The notes under the pieces are model-generated. The model saw only the letters and a program-made list of their open reading frames with translations. It ran no database searches and was not told where the DNA came from. The translations under genes were made by a program, and so were the position numbers. Positions 1 through 10,877 of a DNA stretch of 64,000 bases are shown here, one piece after another. The DNA is from Manduca sexta (lineage: Eukaryota > Arthropoda > Insecta > Lepidoptera > Sphingidae). The DNA lies in the NCBI RefSeq assembly GCF_014839805.1, contig NC_051131.1, positions 8,606,913-8,670,912 of the forward strand, given 5' to 3'. The stretch's first letter is position 1. Each line of letters starts with the position of its first letter.

Positions 1-1457
1 CCAGAGACAGAAAACAACAAATTTTTATAAAGCTTACAATACGTCAATGGTAGATTCTAATGAACCTACGACATATTACGAAGCTACTCATGCCGATGAT
101 GCTGATAAGTGGCAACATGCTATGGTTGATGAGTATAGTTCCTTAAGGAAACTCCATACATGGAATTTAGTAGATAGACCTAACAAAAGGTTATACCATG
201 TAAATGGATTTACAAAATTAAAAGGGATGCTTATGGTAATATTACCAAGTATAAAGCGAGACTCGTCGTCAAAGGTTTTCATCAAGTTGAAAGTGTAGAC
301 TACAAGGAGACGTTCGCACCAGTGATTCGTCATTCTTCCCTCCGCACGTTGTTTTGCGATGGCTGCAGATGTGAAGTTCAGAATGAAGCACTTAGATGTC
401 GATACAGCTTTCCTTAACGGAGATTTAGAAGAAGAAGTTTTCATGGAGCAACCTCTTGGTTTTATTGAAAAGGGTAAAGAAAACAAAGTTTGTTTATTGA
501 AGAAATCTCTTTACGGTCTTAAACAGGCACCGCGAGCTTGGAATAAAAGTTAAATGAAACGCTTTCTAAAATAGGTTTCATAGGAACTCCTTCCGAACCT
601 TGTGTGTATACTAAACTTTTGGTAAAGAACTTGTAATATTAGGAATCTTTGTTGATGACATAATAGTCTTCTTTAATTCTGATTTGACATTTGACACTGT
701 CAAGAATGATTTGTCGAAATATTTTTCATTAAAAGATCTCGGAATACTGAAATGTTATTTGGGACTACAAGTTGAAAGTGATTCCGAGAGTATAAGGTTG
801 AACCAGCGAAATTATATTCTTTCTATATTAGAAAAATTTAATATGAAGGATTGTAAGGCCGTGGATACTCCATTAATTAAAAGAATATGGAAAAAGAATG
901 GATGGTCAAGTCGGTGAGTCTTATCCTTATCAAAACTTAATAGGATGCCTCATGTATCTAGCGGTAAACACACGACCAGACATCGCTTACGCCACGAGCT
1001 ATTTAAGTCAATTTAATACGTGTTTTACTAAAGAACACTGGAATGCTGCTAAAAGGATTCTGCAATACCTAAAAGGTACCCTAAACTATTCATTGGTTTA
1101 CAGGAAGAATAGAGAACCTTTAAAGGGTTTTGTGACGCAGACTGGGCAAACTGTCCAATCGACAGAAGGTCATACACCGGTTATGTTTACAAGTTAAGTG
1201 GAGGTCCAGTATCATGGGAATCCAAGAAGCAACCTACTGTTGCGTTAAGTTCGGCCGAGTCAGAATATATGGCATTAGCGTCTGCCACGAAGGAAGCGTG
1301 TTACTTACGTCGGTTTATATACGAGATAACAGGTATACTTTGTTCAGTTAACTTAGCTTCTGACAGCCAAAGTGCCATTAATCTTGTTCGAAATCCTGTA
1401 CACCACAGCAGGACGAAGCATATAGATACTAGGTTTCACTTTATTAGGAAAATGTAA
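1..1457 (+). pseudogene. Decayed Ty1/copia retrotransposon pol (RT and RNase H)
   Basis: This is the 3' part of a copia-type pol gene. Reading across frames gives the reverse transcriptase start (KARLVVKGF near 255-282), DTAFLNGDLEEEVFMEQP (about 400-450), LYGLKQAPRAWN (about 510-543), the catalytic GIFVDDIIVF (about 641-670), then TRPDIAYA (about 970), ALSSAESEYMALA (about 1241-1280) and the RNase H end SRTKHIDTRFHFIRK (to 1457). The order and motifs are those of Ty1/copia integrase-RT-RNase H polyproteins. It is broken: frame changes are needed near 300-360, 550-660, 885 and 1130-1190, and the upstream gag, protease and integrase are not in the window. I could not define LTRs. It is a dead copy. 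Confidence 0.9.
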
Positions 1458-4239
1458 CCTTCGTCGTGACTTATTATTTTTTATATGTTCTATTTTTAGA
1501 ACTAATTGTATTTTGTTTGCCATAGTTACTTCTTTTTAGTCCGAAATAAACACTCATGTCAATAACATCTTTTTACTAACTTTATTTAATTACTAAGAAC
1601 ATATTCCATATTTACAACAGTATACAATAGGACTTTAATACTAAGAACGGGCCTTGTGTAGGCGGTAACACAAGTGACATAAATTATGATAATTTAGGTA
1701 ATATTATAAAATTATTTAAGTAATTATAAACATACAGGCGAAGTATTTATAAACATACATCAGTTATTTTGTAGATATCATTTTTAGTGGGTTTCTCTTA
1801 TCTTGCAGTCTCTCTCGAGTAGGACTATCACTTTCTTTGTTTCAGGTGAAAACAGCAAAGTTACAAGTACAGTTGTGTCCAGCTTAAAGGATATAAGCCA
1901 TTAGAAGGCACAATGTGATGACCCTGATGTACTGTCAATATAATGCTTTGTAATTTAGGAGTTTGATAGAGTGCTCTGTATTTAAGAGTTGTAGATACCT
2001 TCAAAAGGTAATCATATACTCTTTTATTAAATACCTTTACATCAAAAAAAGTACTGTGTGTGTTCTAATGGTATCTCTAATAAATATAGTAAAAAATATA
2101 AAATAAACATTGTCTCTATTATGCTACTGAAAGAGAAGGGTGTTTTCTTTTAAAGACCTCCCCTGAGAAAATGGTTTTGAGCATTTATGGCACACAAGAC
2201 GGATGACAATGACGGGAATATACAAAGATTTAATAATTATTTCATAAACAAATCAATTTTCTGTTTGAAAATGTTAACTACAAATGTTTCTTATTAAATT
2301 CTCTATATAATAGTGATGGTCACCAATTTAAAAAATGTGTACTTCAGGAGGAGATGGAATCAATAATTTTAGTGGCATTTTCATTATGAAATTAAACAGT
2401 ATGTATTATAAATTTCTAAAAATACGGTTACCGCGCCGTTTTGCTGGAGACACCGTCTAAGTCATCATCATCAGTCATCTCGTACTGCTACTATATTATG
2501 ATGATACAGTAGTATTCAAAAATGAACTTTGAGTCTGCTTTAATAATATTGACGTCTTCGATATCGTTTTAGTAAGTTGTTATCACAAAGCCATACTTAA
2601 TTACAAAGATAATTAATGCACAAAGTCAAATAATGATATAGTTAAAATTCTAAGTGATCTTTTTATGAATGACAGTCTCTGATTAGCGATTACTCAATAC
2701 ATTGGCACAACCCCCAAATATATCCAACCCCCATCTTGTAGCACAGTGTTGATATAAGAATGTATATTTGACAAGTGATGAAAAATAGTTATAATTAAAA
2801 AACTAAGATAATTATTAACATCATAAATAATACTTACAGACATCATTTACATCATCACTTCAACAACTATGACCTTGCTGCCAAAAATCCAGGCCTCATG
2901 CGATCCGTTTTATTGTGACAAATAAATAGTCTTACGTTTAAAAAGAAATACTGGACACACATGCTTTACAATCCTTTCTTTAGCATTATCCCACTATTTT
3001 CATGACTATTGTACTTTACAAAAAACAATATCTTTGGGATATTTTAATTTTTTTTTTCCCCACTCCACATCTGACTAGTGACTAGAGATACGCGATACAA
3101 TCATACAACATATACTATGCAAAATCGATTCATGCCGTGCGACTAATCGATATGTTTTGTCTTAATATTATGATTAAATGCTTTAATTTTAAATACTTTT
3201 ACTTATTTTTTGTATTATTAAACAACATAAACCAATCAAATATTAAATATTTATTGTTTTAAAGTAACTTAGTGGAAAGTGGCAAAAAATCTCAGCAAAA
3301 AATATAATACAATGAAGTTACGAAACTGGCAACCATCTGAATTTTTGGAGGTAGTCCTAAACAGATAGAGATGTAATTTTTTTTTGTAAGTCAATTTACA
3401 ATTAGTTAATCAATAATATTAAGATAATATGTTCCTCAAGATTCTGGATGCTAATGCAGTATGTGGTTGCATTTTTTAAATTTTATTTTATATTTTGCGG
3501 TTTAGTAGGAAGAAATTACATATTTCATTATTTAGAATAAAATATTAGAGTCTATAAACACGCTAGATGATTTATTCGAACAAAATCTTCGAGAGGATCT
3601 AGTGAGCTGAGATTTTAGATTGAATGAATCAATTAAATAACTAAAAAGATTCGTTTCCCTTCCGAAACATCCACTCATTATTTGAAAAATACAATTGGTA
3701 AGGGAGATTATTAGATTTCATAAATATGTTCATATGAGTTTACTCTAGGTCTTGTAAAATAAAAAATTATATTCAGACAGTAACAGAAGCCTTTTTTTGT
3801 TGTTTTCTACACTTGCTATTGTGGCGCCGCTATAATCTGACACTTTTCGACGGACATTTTTGATACATAAAGGTTTTCCTTACATCAATATCTATAAAGA
3901 AAAAAGCGCGGGAAATCTTCGAATTTGGAGGGAGTCTTTATTTATCTTAAATTGAAAATAATTATTTTTGTTTGGAAATTTTGTCAGATAAGTTGTAAAT
4001 TATATATTCTTTTCATTATTTATTTAATTGTAGTCTAGTGCATATAGAAACTCAACTATTGGTAAGTTTATTATAATTTAGTTTGGGAGTTGGGATGCAC
4101 AAGCCTCCAGACCCTGAGGGTGATGTTCCCCAACCATCACGTTTTGTAACAGTAGAAACTGCTTCAAGCAACAGTGTCCAAACACTGTTAAATTTCTAAT
4201 ACAAGTAAAAGAAAGCGCATACGACTAAACAAACCAGGA
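1458..4239. other. AT-rich intergenic stretch
   Basis: No coding region with recognisable content was seen on either strand. The first part may still belong to the 3' LTR of the copia element, but no paired LTR is visible. Short homopolymer and TA-rich runs are common. Confidence 0.5.
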
Positions 4240-4450
4240 GTGCAAAACATAACTGGTGGTAGGTCTCTCCTATGCGAGAGTCCACCATCCAGTAGGTACC
4301 AACGAAATGTCTATTTCTGCCTCCAAGCAGCAGTATGTAGCCACGGTTGTGTTCCGGTTTGACGGACTTTGTAGCCAGTGTAACTACTGGACATAATAAG
4401 ACTCATCTCATGTTTTAAGATGGCGAGCGCAGGGGTATATAAAATACCAC
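4240..4450 (+). repeat. Dispersed lepidopteran-type repeat fragment
   Basis: The segment has a text I recognise as common in moth and butterfly genomes: a GGTCTCTCCTATGCGAGAGTCC block, then TCTATTTCTGCCTCCAAGCAG, then GCCAGTGTAACTACTGGACA. Its GC content is above its surroundings. I take it as a truncated dispersed repeat (SINE or LINE 3' end). The class is uncertain and no target duplication was found. Confidence 0.55.
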
Positions 4451-4547
4451 CTGCACTAATCGTGTTTCGGTCCACAACTCGCACTATATTGCTGCTTACA
4501 TAGATACTCGAGTAGGAATTGCATTTATAAAAATAATAGCACTTCAA

Positions 4548-4700
4548 TTGGCATTACACTTCTCAGGTATGCAGGTTTCCTCACGATGTTTTTCTTCACC
4601 ATTAAAGCAAGTGATAATTCACAAAGAATACACACATAAGTATACAAAAGTCAGAGGTGTGCGCCCTTGGAATTTGAACCTTGTCTCGCTTACCATACAC
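4548..4700 (-). repeat. 3'-portion copy of a tRNA-derived SINE
   Basis: This stretch matches, with some divergence, the second half of the fuller copy at 51775-52098: the blocks around CAGGTATGCAGGTTTCC, TTCACC(A/G)TTAAAGCAAG and GATAATTCACAAA are shared. On the minus strand it carries a B-box-like GGTTCAAATTCC. The A-box side is degraded. Confidence 0.65.
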
Positions 4701-5019
4701 TTATCTACTTCCAAAAAATTGCCCACCAACTGGCACAAGGTGTTTGCCGGCAATTATAATACTTTAAAATAACATAAATACATACTTTATTAAAATTAAT
4801 GTTAGCTTATAAATAAAACATCTAGAATTAAACCATGTATTTTAAATTAAGAAAATAATTTTTACATAATATTTTTGATGCTATTAAAAATCCAGGGACG
4901 TATCTGAAACCAATAATAAAACTATTATTAAACAAACATATAAAAGTGAGCTACTGTAAACCTAGCATATTATGTGAAAGCCTATTGATTCACAATAATT
5001 GTTTCACTATCCCATAGAA

Positions 5020-5286
5020 CAGGGGTGGCCAACTTGGTAAGCCCCAAGATCTACTTTTCACTGATGATACTCTGTGCGATCTACCAAGCTACATACATCT
5101 TGAAATCTCAAATGAAACAACATAGTTTAGTACATAATTTATTAATATTTTGATTAAAAAATGATACAAGACGATGCGTGCAGCAGTTAGTGAATAGGTA
5201 TGTTGCGCGGTCTGCTCTACGTATTTATATTTTTGCTTTGCCACGATCGACTGGACTTGTCGCGATCGACCGGTTGGCCACCCCTG
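5020..5286. mobile_element. hAT-type MITE with 8-bp target duplication
   Basis: A 267-bp element is bounded by inverted repeats CAGGGGTGGCCAAC (5020-5033) and its reverse complement GTTGGCCACCCCTG (5273-5286). It is flanked on both sides by the identical octamer CCATAGAA (5012-5019 and 5287-5294). An 8-bp duplication with CAGGGG-type termini is the hallmark of hAT transposons. No transposase is encoded, so it is non-autonomous. It lies just 3' of the primase stop codon and polyadenylation signal. Confidence 0.9.
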
Positions 5287-5324
5287 CCATAGAAGCATGT
5301 AAAGAAATTAAGGATTTTGTCATC

Positions 5325-5330
5325 TTTATT
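5325..5330 (-). promoter_or_regulatory. Candidate poly(A) signal of primase
   Basis: AATAAA on the minus strand, about 75 bp after the primase stop codon and about 40 bp before the hAT MITE. Position and sequence fit a polyadenylation hexamer; usage is not shown. Confidence 0.45.
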
Positions 5331-5403
5331 TATCTTCATTATGAAGAATGGGTGTTAATTTGGAAAAGGCGGGCTTAAAATTACATATTTTTTAGTAGTA
5401 AGA

Positions 5404-7548
5404 TCATATATAACACTCACTTGCATCATTTCTTCTTCTCATAGCTTCTGTTTTTTCCAAAGAAAATACTACTTCTTGAAAATTTTTGACAGCAACTCGC
5501 ATATTGACTTGATGCTGAGCATTATCTGGTGAACTATCATCAAGTAAGCTGTATATAGTTGGTACTTCATCAAGTTTCATATTCTTTGCATTACCTGGTT
5601 TAAAAACCACACACACTTTGCCTGTTTTTGGATGTATACTAAATGGTGATTTTAACAAGTGATTAAATCCTTTAGTTACATTTACGTCCAATCGTGGATA
5701 GCAGTACTGAATCTTGATTTCTTCAATAAGATATTTTATTTTTCTTGATGAATTACTATTCTAAAAACATCAAAATCAATTAACATGGTTTAATAAATTT
5801 ACAATAAGTGTTCAGAAATTATATTTTTGTAATGTTATTGTTTATAATTATACCTACCTCTCTATAATAATTATTATAGATATTCAAAAAAGCTTTCCAC
5901 CTGTCTAAAGATGCTTCTGACATTTTAGCCAGTACTTTTTCAGTTTGTGACTTTAAATTTTCATCTGGCATAATTTTCAAAAATGTTTGGAGTCTGTCAG
6001 CTGTTGAGATAAATCCTTGTTCTTCTAGTAATTGTTCAAAATATTGATCTATGATGTTTAAAGCTCGTCTGAAAGCAAAAATATTATGACGAAGCAATTC
6101 CATTTGTGAATGGACGCTTAGATACGTTTTACCATAGATTGTTGTGAAATTAATCATATCTCGCTCTGATATGGATATAGAATTCCAAGAAGAAAGATGG
6201 AAAACACTCAAGTTAACACTGGGATTGGATTGTACAAGCAAAATGTTTTTTGATATTGACTTGGGAATGTAACCATGAACTGCCAGCCTATAGCCCATAA
6301 TAGTATTTTATTCTGTCATTATAGTCAAATCAGTGACAATAAAAGGCTCTTAAATTATTAAATAATACTATGCCATATTTTCATCATAAGAAATGATATT
6401 TACCTTATACTTGTATGGATATTGTCACTTCCAAGATTAACTTTCTTGTTCTGGTTATCACCACCCATTATTAAACACATGTAATCAGCTATGGCCCCCC
6501 TTCCTGGGCTGTCCAGTGTCCTAGCTTCATAATCTGATACCCAGCAGTGAATACCTCGTCTTCCAGAAAACACCCATAAAATGTTTTGAAAACCAAAATC
6601 ATCTGGAATATTTTGAAACATACTTTATGTAAAATTTTCTGACTGACTTTTCTTTTTATGTAACCAGTCTAGATATTGCTATACAGTATATTATAAATGA
6701 TTACCTCTTAAAGCTTTATCAATAATTTCACAGGCAATTACCATAAACTTCCAACATTTCTCACACACTTTTGCTTCTTGACAACATGTTCTTATCTCAT
6801 CATAGTCTGTAAGATCTATGTCAAATACTAGCTCTCTAGCCAGTACCACTGAGTCGTGACGAGCAATGGAAGGTCTACAAAATATATATTATTATTTCAA
6901 AGTAATAATAATCAATTAAATGCAAGTCAGGCTTGAACTTTATAAAGTGACTCAAATAAAAAAAAAATTCAAAACTTTTTTTTTAACATAATGTCATCAA
7001 TGTAAAAGTTATTCTTTGCTATGTAAAAATACTAGTTTTGAGATAGGAATATTTCAATTTTACTCAACAATTTCCATCAACTCAATTGTTTTCTGAACCA
7101 AAATCCATGTGCCTTACTGTAGACTACATACAAAACAAACTTACTTAGTATTGTAGACACCACCAATATCAAGTTTATGGGGAATTTTTTTCTGTAGCAA
7201 TGTTTGAAAGTCTTTCTGGTTATTGATTGATAAATATCGTATATACACATCGTCAGCTAGTGTGAATGATAATTCCCTATTGGAAACAGGATGTGGATAG
7301 CTACCACAGGTCAACCATCTGCAGAATATGTTCTGAGGGAAAAGCCTGGTGTAGTAAATCGGTAGCATATCCGAAAGTAAATTTTCATCATGTTGTCCCA
7401 CCTGTAAAACCATGTAAACAGCAACTTAGGTCTCAAATTAATTTGTTATGATTCTGGATAATACGTTGTATCATGTCAGTTATATTCTTTTGTTTTCATA
7501 ACTCACAAAGTATTGTCATAATAATAAATTTTGAAATGTACTCACCAT
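5404..7548 (-). CDS. Prim1: DNA primase small (catalytic) subunit
   Basis: This is the catalytic subunit of the DNA polymerase alpha-primase complex, which makes RNA primers in nuclear replication. Exons on the minus strand: 7546-7548 (ATG only), 7145-7401, 6705-6874, 6404-6602, 5858-6068, 5404-5760. Phases agree at every junction and the product is about 398 residues, close to the roughly 400-420 of animal primases. Visible family motifs: [11 protein letters not shown] and [11 protein letters not shown] near the N-terminus; the metal-binding FDIDLTDYD; a zinc-site cluster [14 protein letters not shown]; the nucleotide-binding [31 protein letters not shown] with the third acidic residue; and [10 protein letters not shown]. 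The C-terminus ends in [11 protein letters not shown] followed by a short tail to TGA at 5404-5406. A GTGAGT after 5421 could also splice to a short unseen exon. The ATG-only first exon is inferred from phase and the GTGAGT donor next to it. Confidence 0.9.
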
Positions 7549-9930
7549 ATTGGAACTAAATGTAATTGTTTTTTTATTCACTTACAAAGTATTAGGACAT
7601 CACTTTTAAAACAAATAAGACAAATTAACTTGTGCTCGATACACAATTATTTGACATATTACAAATCACAAGTTTTGGCGGGAATCCAGAGATTCGCCTT
7701 TTTTCCTATTATGGCTAAGTGCCATTTTGTATACCATTATGTACAACATATTTTTTGCCATATAACTCACATATAAACATCTCCTAAAAAATATTATTAT
7801 TAAGAGTAAGTGAGAGTAAGTAATAAAAGTGTGAAATAAAACGGTGAAGCGGGGAGAATCATAGAGTAAGTAATATACTACGTAAGAAGAGGCGGCACTT
7901 AGTACATTGAATTTGAGCTCACGCACACATACATGAGCCCAGTAAAGTTATATTTTGTACCAACATTACGCAGAAAAAATGACACGCAAGGCTGCCAACT
8001 TACTATAAATCTGCTCGTCTCTAGGGACGTTCCTTATTCAATTGATATTATCGATAATTTTGTACCGATAGCTTTATATCGATAAAAATTCCTGACCATA
8101 AATCTTACACTGGTATAAATTATGATTGAATTTGGAATATTAAAAATAAAACGTCCACAATTTTTTATAATTCTCTTTATTTAATTAGAAAATACACAAT
8201 ATTATCACGTAAATTTCTTATGTATAAATTGTATTATGTTTAGGTCTCCTACTCAAAAATTCATTACACTCCAATTTTCCGTTATTTATTTCCAATTTTA
8301 TATGGAAATTGAAAAATTTGATAGCTTACAGATATGATCTTTTTCCATCCAATCAACAATTACTATGATACAATCATTGCAAGAGCAAATTCATAGATGT
8401 CGCACGTGCCTTTTTTGATTAGGTTAATAAGCATAGAATTGAAACTCCATAATCTAGAATATTCTCTTCAACGACTACCTGAGTTTGTAAATTTGAATTA
8501 AATATATATCACTTTTATGTAATGTTTTAAATCACAATATCTATTTTCTCTTACCGGTGTGGATCAAATGGAAATTTAGCCATAATTATGTTTAACTTTG
8601 AGTGCTTTTGTATGCCACAAAACTCACATTTTTATACACATTAATTCTTTTCCCCATTCTCGCACACAAAATAAATAAACTACACAAATGTGAAAGAATT
8701 AGAGTCAATATCTCGGAATAATAAAAGTCCAAATCTCGTAACACACACTAGACAAACCTCCTTCCTTCAAGAAGAAATATACACGAAACGGAGAAGCAGG
8801 CTCAACTCAACGTATTCGGCATAAAACTTAGCTTATTATTGAACAAAATCCCAATTATACAAATTTTTGCAAATAAACTCCAACAATGACAAATCTACCG
8901 TCAATAATGGCGGCAAATTATCAACTATCACGGTAGCCAACATACTTTCTAATTTTTTTGGTTTATTATGTTGGTACGAGATGTAACAATGAGACGTCCT
9001 TTTGTCAACCAAAACTAAACTCTATGTTACGGCATTAAGATATATAATCATTCATCATTACACAAAATGTTCTAAGTGTCCACCCCCTAAGACGTAAGGG
9101 AGAATTAGGCTGAATAAACTTTTATTATTTTACAGCTCTGGATATTAGTTTTTTAAGATCTATATCAGTTGTTATTATGGAGAGTTTTGAATTGAGGTTT
9201 TGAAGGCAATGAGCGCAAAAACTAACTCCTAAACCTAATACAATTTTGAAACCGAAATATATTATAAATAATTCGTATATTTCGCTTTCGTAATTGAAAT
9301 TAGGTGGTAAAATCGGAGTTTTGTTTTTTAGTTTGCTAAAAATAACTGCGAATAGTCCGAACTTGATCTATATGCCTGCTAGGAAATTTATATTCGTAGG
9401 TATCTTTTGTATTATTCAAATCTTCAAATACACTTTTATATTTTGTTAATTATTTGTTCGTATTTTTATATACGTCGAACGACTCACTCAAACTCACTGT
9501 CTTATTGGGGTCTGCCACATTTACCTGAAGCAGAGTTTAACAATATACCTACAGTGATACATATACATATCGAATAAATATATGGACAGTAGGGTACAGT
9601 ACTTTCTTACAGACTGAGGCCTAAATTACAAATATTTTAGGTCACCTTTTCTTTTCCTCCCATCTTGCCAGGAAGGGTTCCTTCTTTTTATCTTTTCCGA
9701 AATTACATTCTTAGTTCGTAGCAGTTATGCCGACAGTCAGTAGTCACATAAATATCATTAGTAGGCTGTATAGAGCTGTGGCGATACTGTAGCGCGCTTT
9801 ACATCGAAATATATAAGTATTAAGTAGATAACTATATGTCTTTTTGTTTACAAACTAGAATCGTTACATTTAAAGTAGGTACAGCGAATATTCAAAAACA
9901 CTTACTCAAAAATACAGACATAGTAAAGAA
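7549..9930. other. Intergenic region upstream of primase
   Basis: The region should hold the primase promoter and 5' UTR, and perhaps the promoter of the 9931 gene. The only coding-like piece I noted is a 29-bp minus-strand candidate first exon at 8555-8583 (ATG, ten codons, then GTAAGAG). Its phase does not fit direct splicing to primase. No other gene was seen. Confidence 0.4.
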
Positions 9931-10877
9931 ATGGAACTAAATTTAACTAAATCATTTATAATTGCCCTCAAGTTATTATGGAGTAAGTTAGATGATTTTA
10001 TATAAGTCTACTTTATGGCATCTTGGTGTTCATAATTACCTATAGGTTATAGATATCGAGAAACATAAATACCTAATATAATTAACAAGAAGGCTTTTCG
10101 CAGGTCCATATTTCAGTTTTTGGGACAAGTTCACAAAGAAATTTTTGAAGTCATCTCAAGAGACAGTGGTAATTTTGCTACAACAGCCGCTTTTGACCAC
10201 TGTTCTTTCTTCGCTGTTGATTCTGATGTTATTAGGCATTTTATTCATTTCTTTCGCTGCGATCATAATAACATTAGGCCTTATAATTATTATATTAATA
10301 GTAGAAGGTAGGTATTACATTATTTAATAATTAATGTTTAAATTTATCTTTAGACGTGGGTAATCATATTCATAACCATTACTATGAAAGATGCAATGGT
10401 AAATTAGTATGCAACTGATCTTATGGTTACACAGATGGATTGACGAAATTATTACTTATAGCTTGATTATTGGAAATAAGTACTTATATCATAACAACCC
10501 ATATATGAATTATAACAATGTGCGTTTATCTAAGTTTATTTTTCAACAATTATTATGGCTTCTTCTTTTAAACATCATACAAATCAATTTTGCTATTTTT
10601 GACTTAACTTCTAAAAAATACGTAAACTAAGTAACACCTTTTGAAATTTCGGTATTCACAATAATAGTAATATAAACTTTTTAATGTAGGTAAAGGTATG
10701 GCTAATTGTCATTTCTCAGTGTTTTTTTATTTCTGTGTTTCAGGTAGCTTTATGGTCATTGGGTTTGTTTTGACGGGACTTATTCTAATAGCAATTTTTA
10801 TTTTCTTTATCATGGTAAATGCAATCAAACATCACATAGAACACATAAGAACAACATTATTGTATCAACACAAATAA
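9931..10877 (+). CDS. Small hydrophobic protein, candidate promethin/LDAF1-like
   Basis: I built this gene from three exons: 9931-9982 (ATG, donor GTAAGT), 10104-10307 (acceptor TTTTCGCAG, donor GTAGGT) and 10744-10877 (acceptor TTTCAG, stop TAA at 10875). Both introns are phase 1 and the frame closes to 129 residues. The N-terminus is short and polar to amphipathic (MELNLTKSF, then WDKFTKKFLKSS). Residues about 47-112 are an almost continuous hydrophobic stretch broken by a single Glu-Gly at 85-86. The tail is basic and His-rich (IKHHIEHIRTTLLYQHK). Two hydrophobic hairpins with Glu-Gly at the turn, in a protein of this size, resemble promethin/LDAF1, the seipin partner in lipid-droplet formation. 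That assignment is from memory of the family pattern and is tentative; it could be another small ER membrane protein. A possible poly(A) signal AATAAA is at 11082-11087. Confidence 0.6.

Noticed and set aside
8555..8583. ATG exon with donor GTAAGAG as the primase first exon
   Set aside because: It ends in phase 2 while the next primase exon needs phase 0, so direct joining breaks the frame. Kept only as a possible separate or alternative exon.
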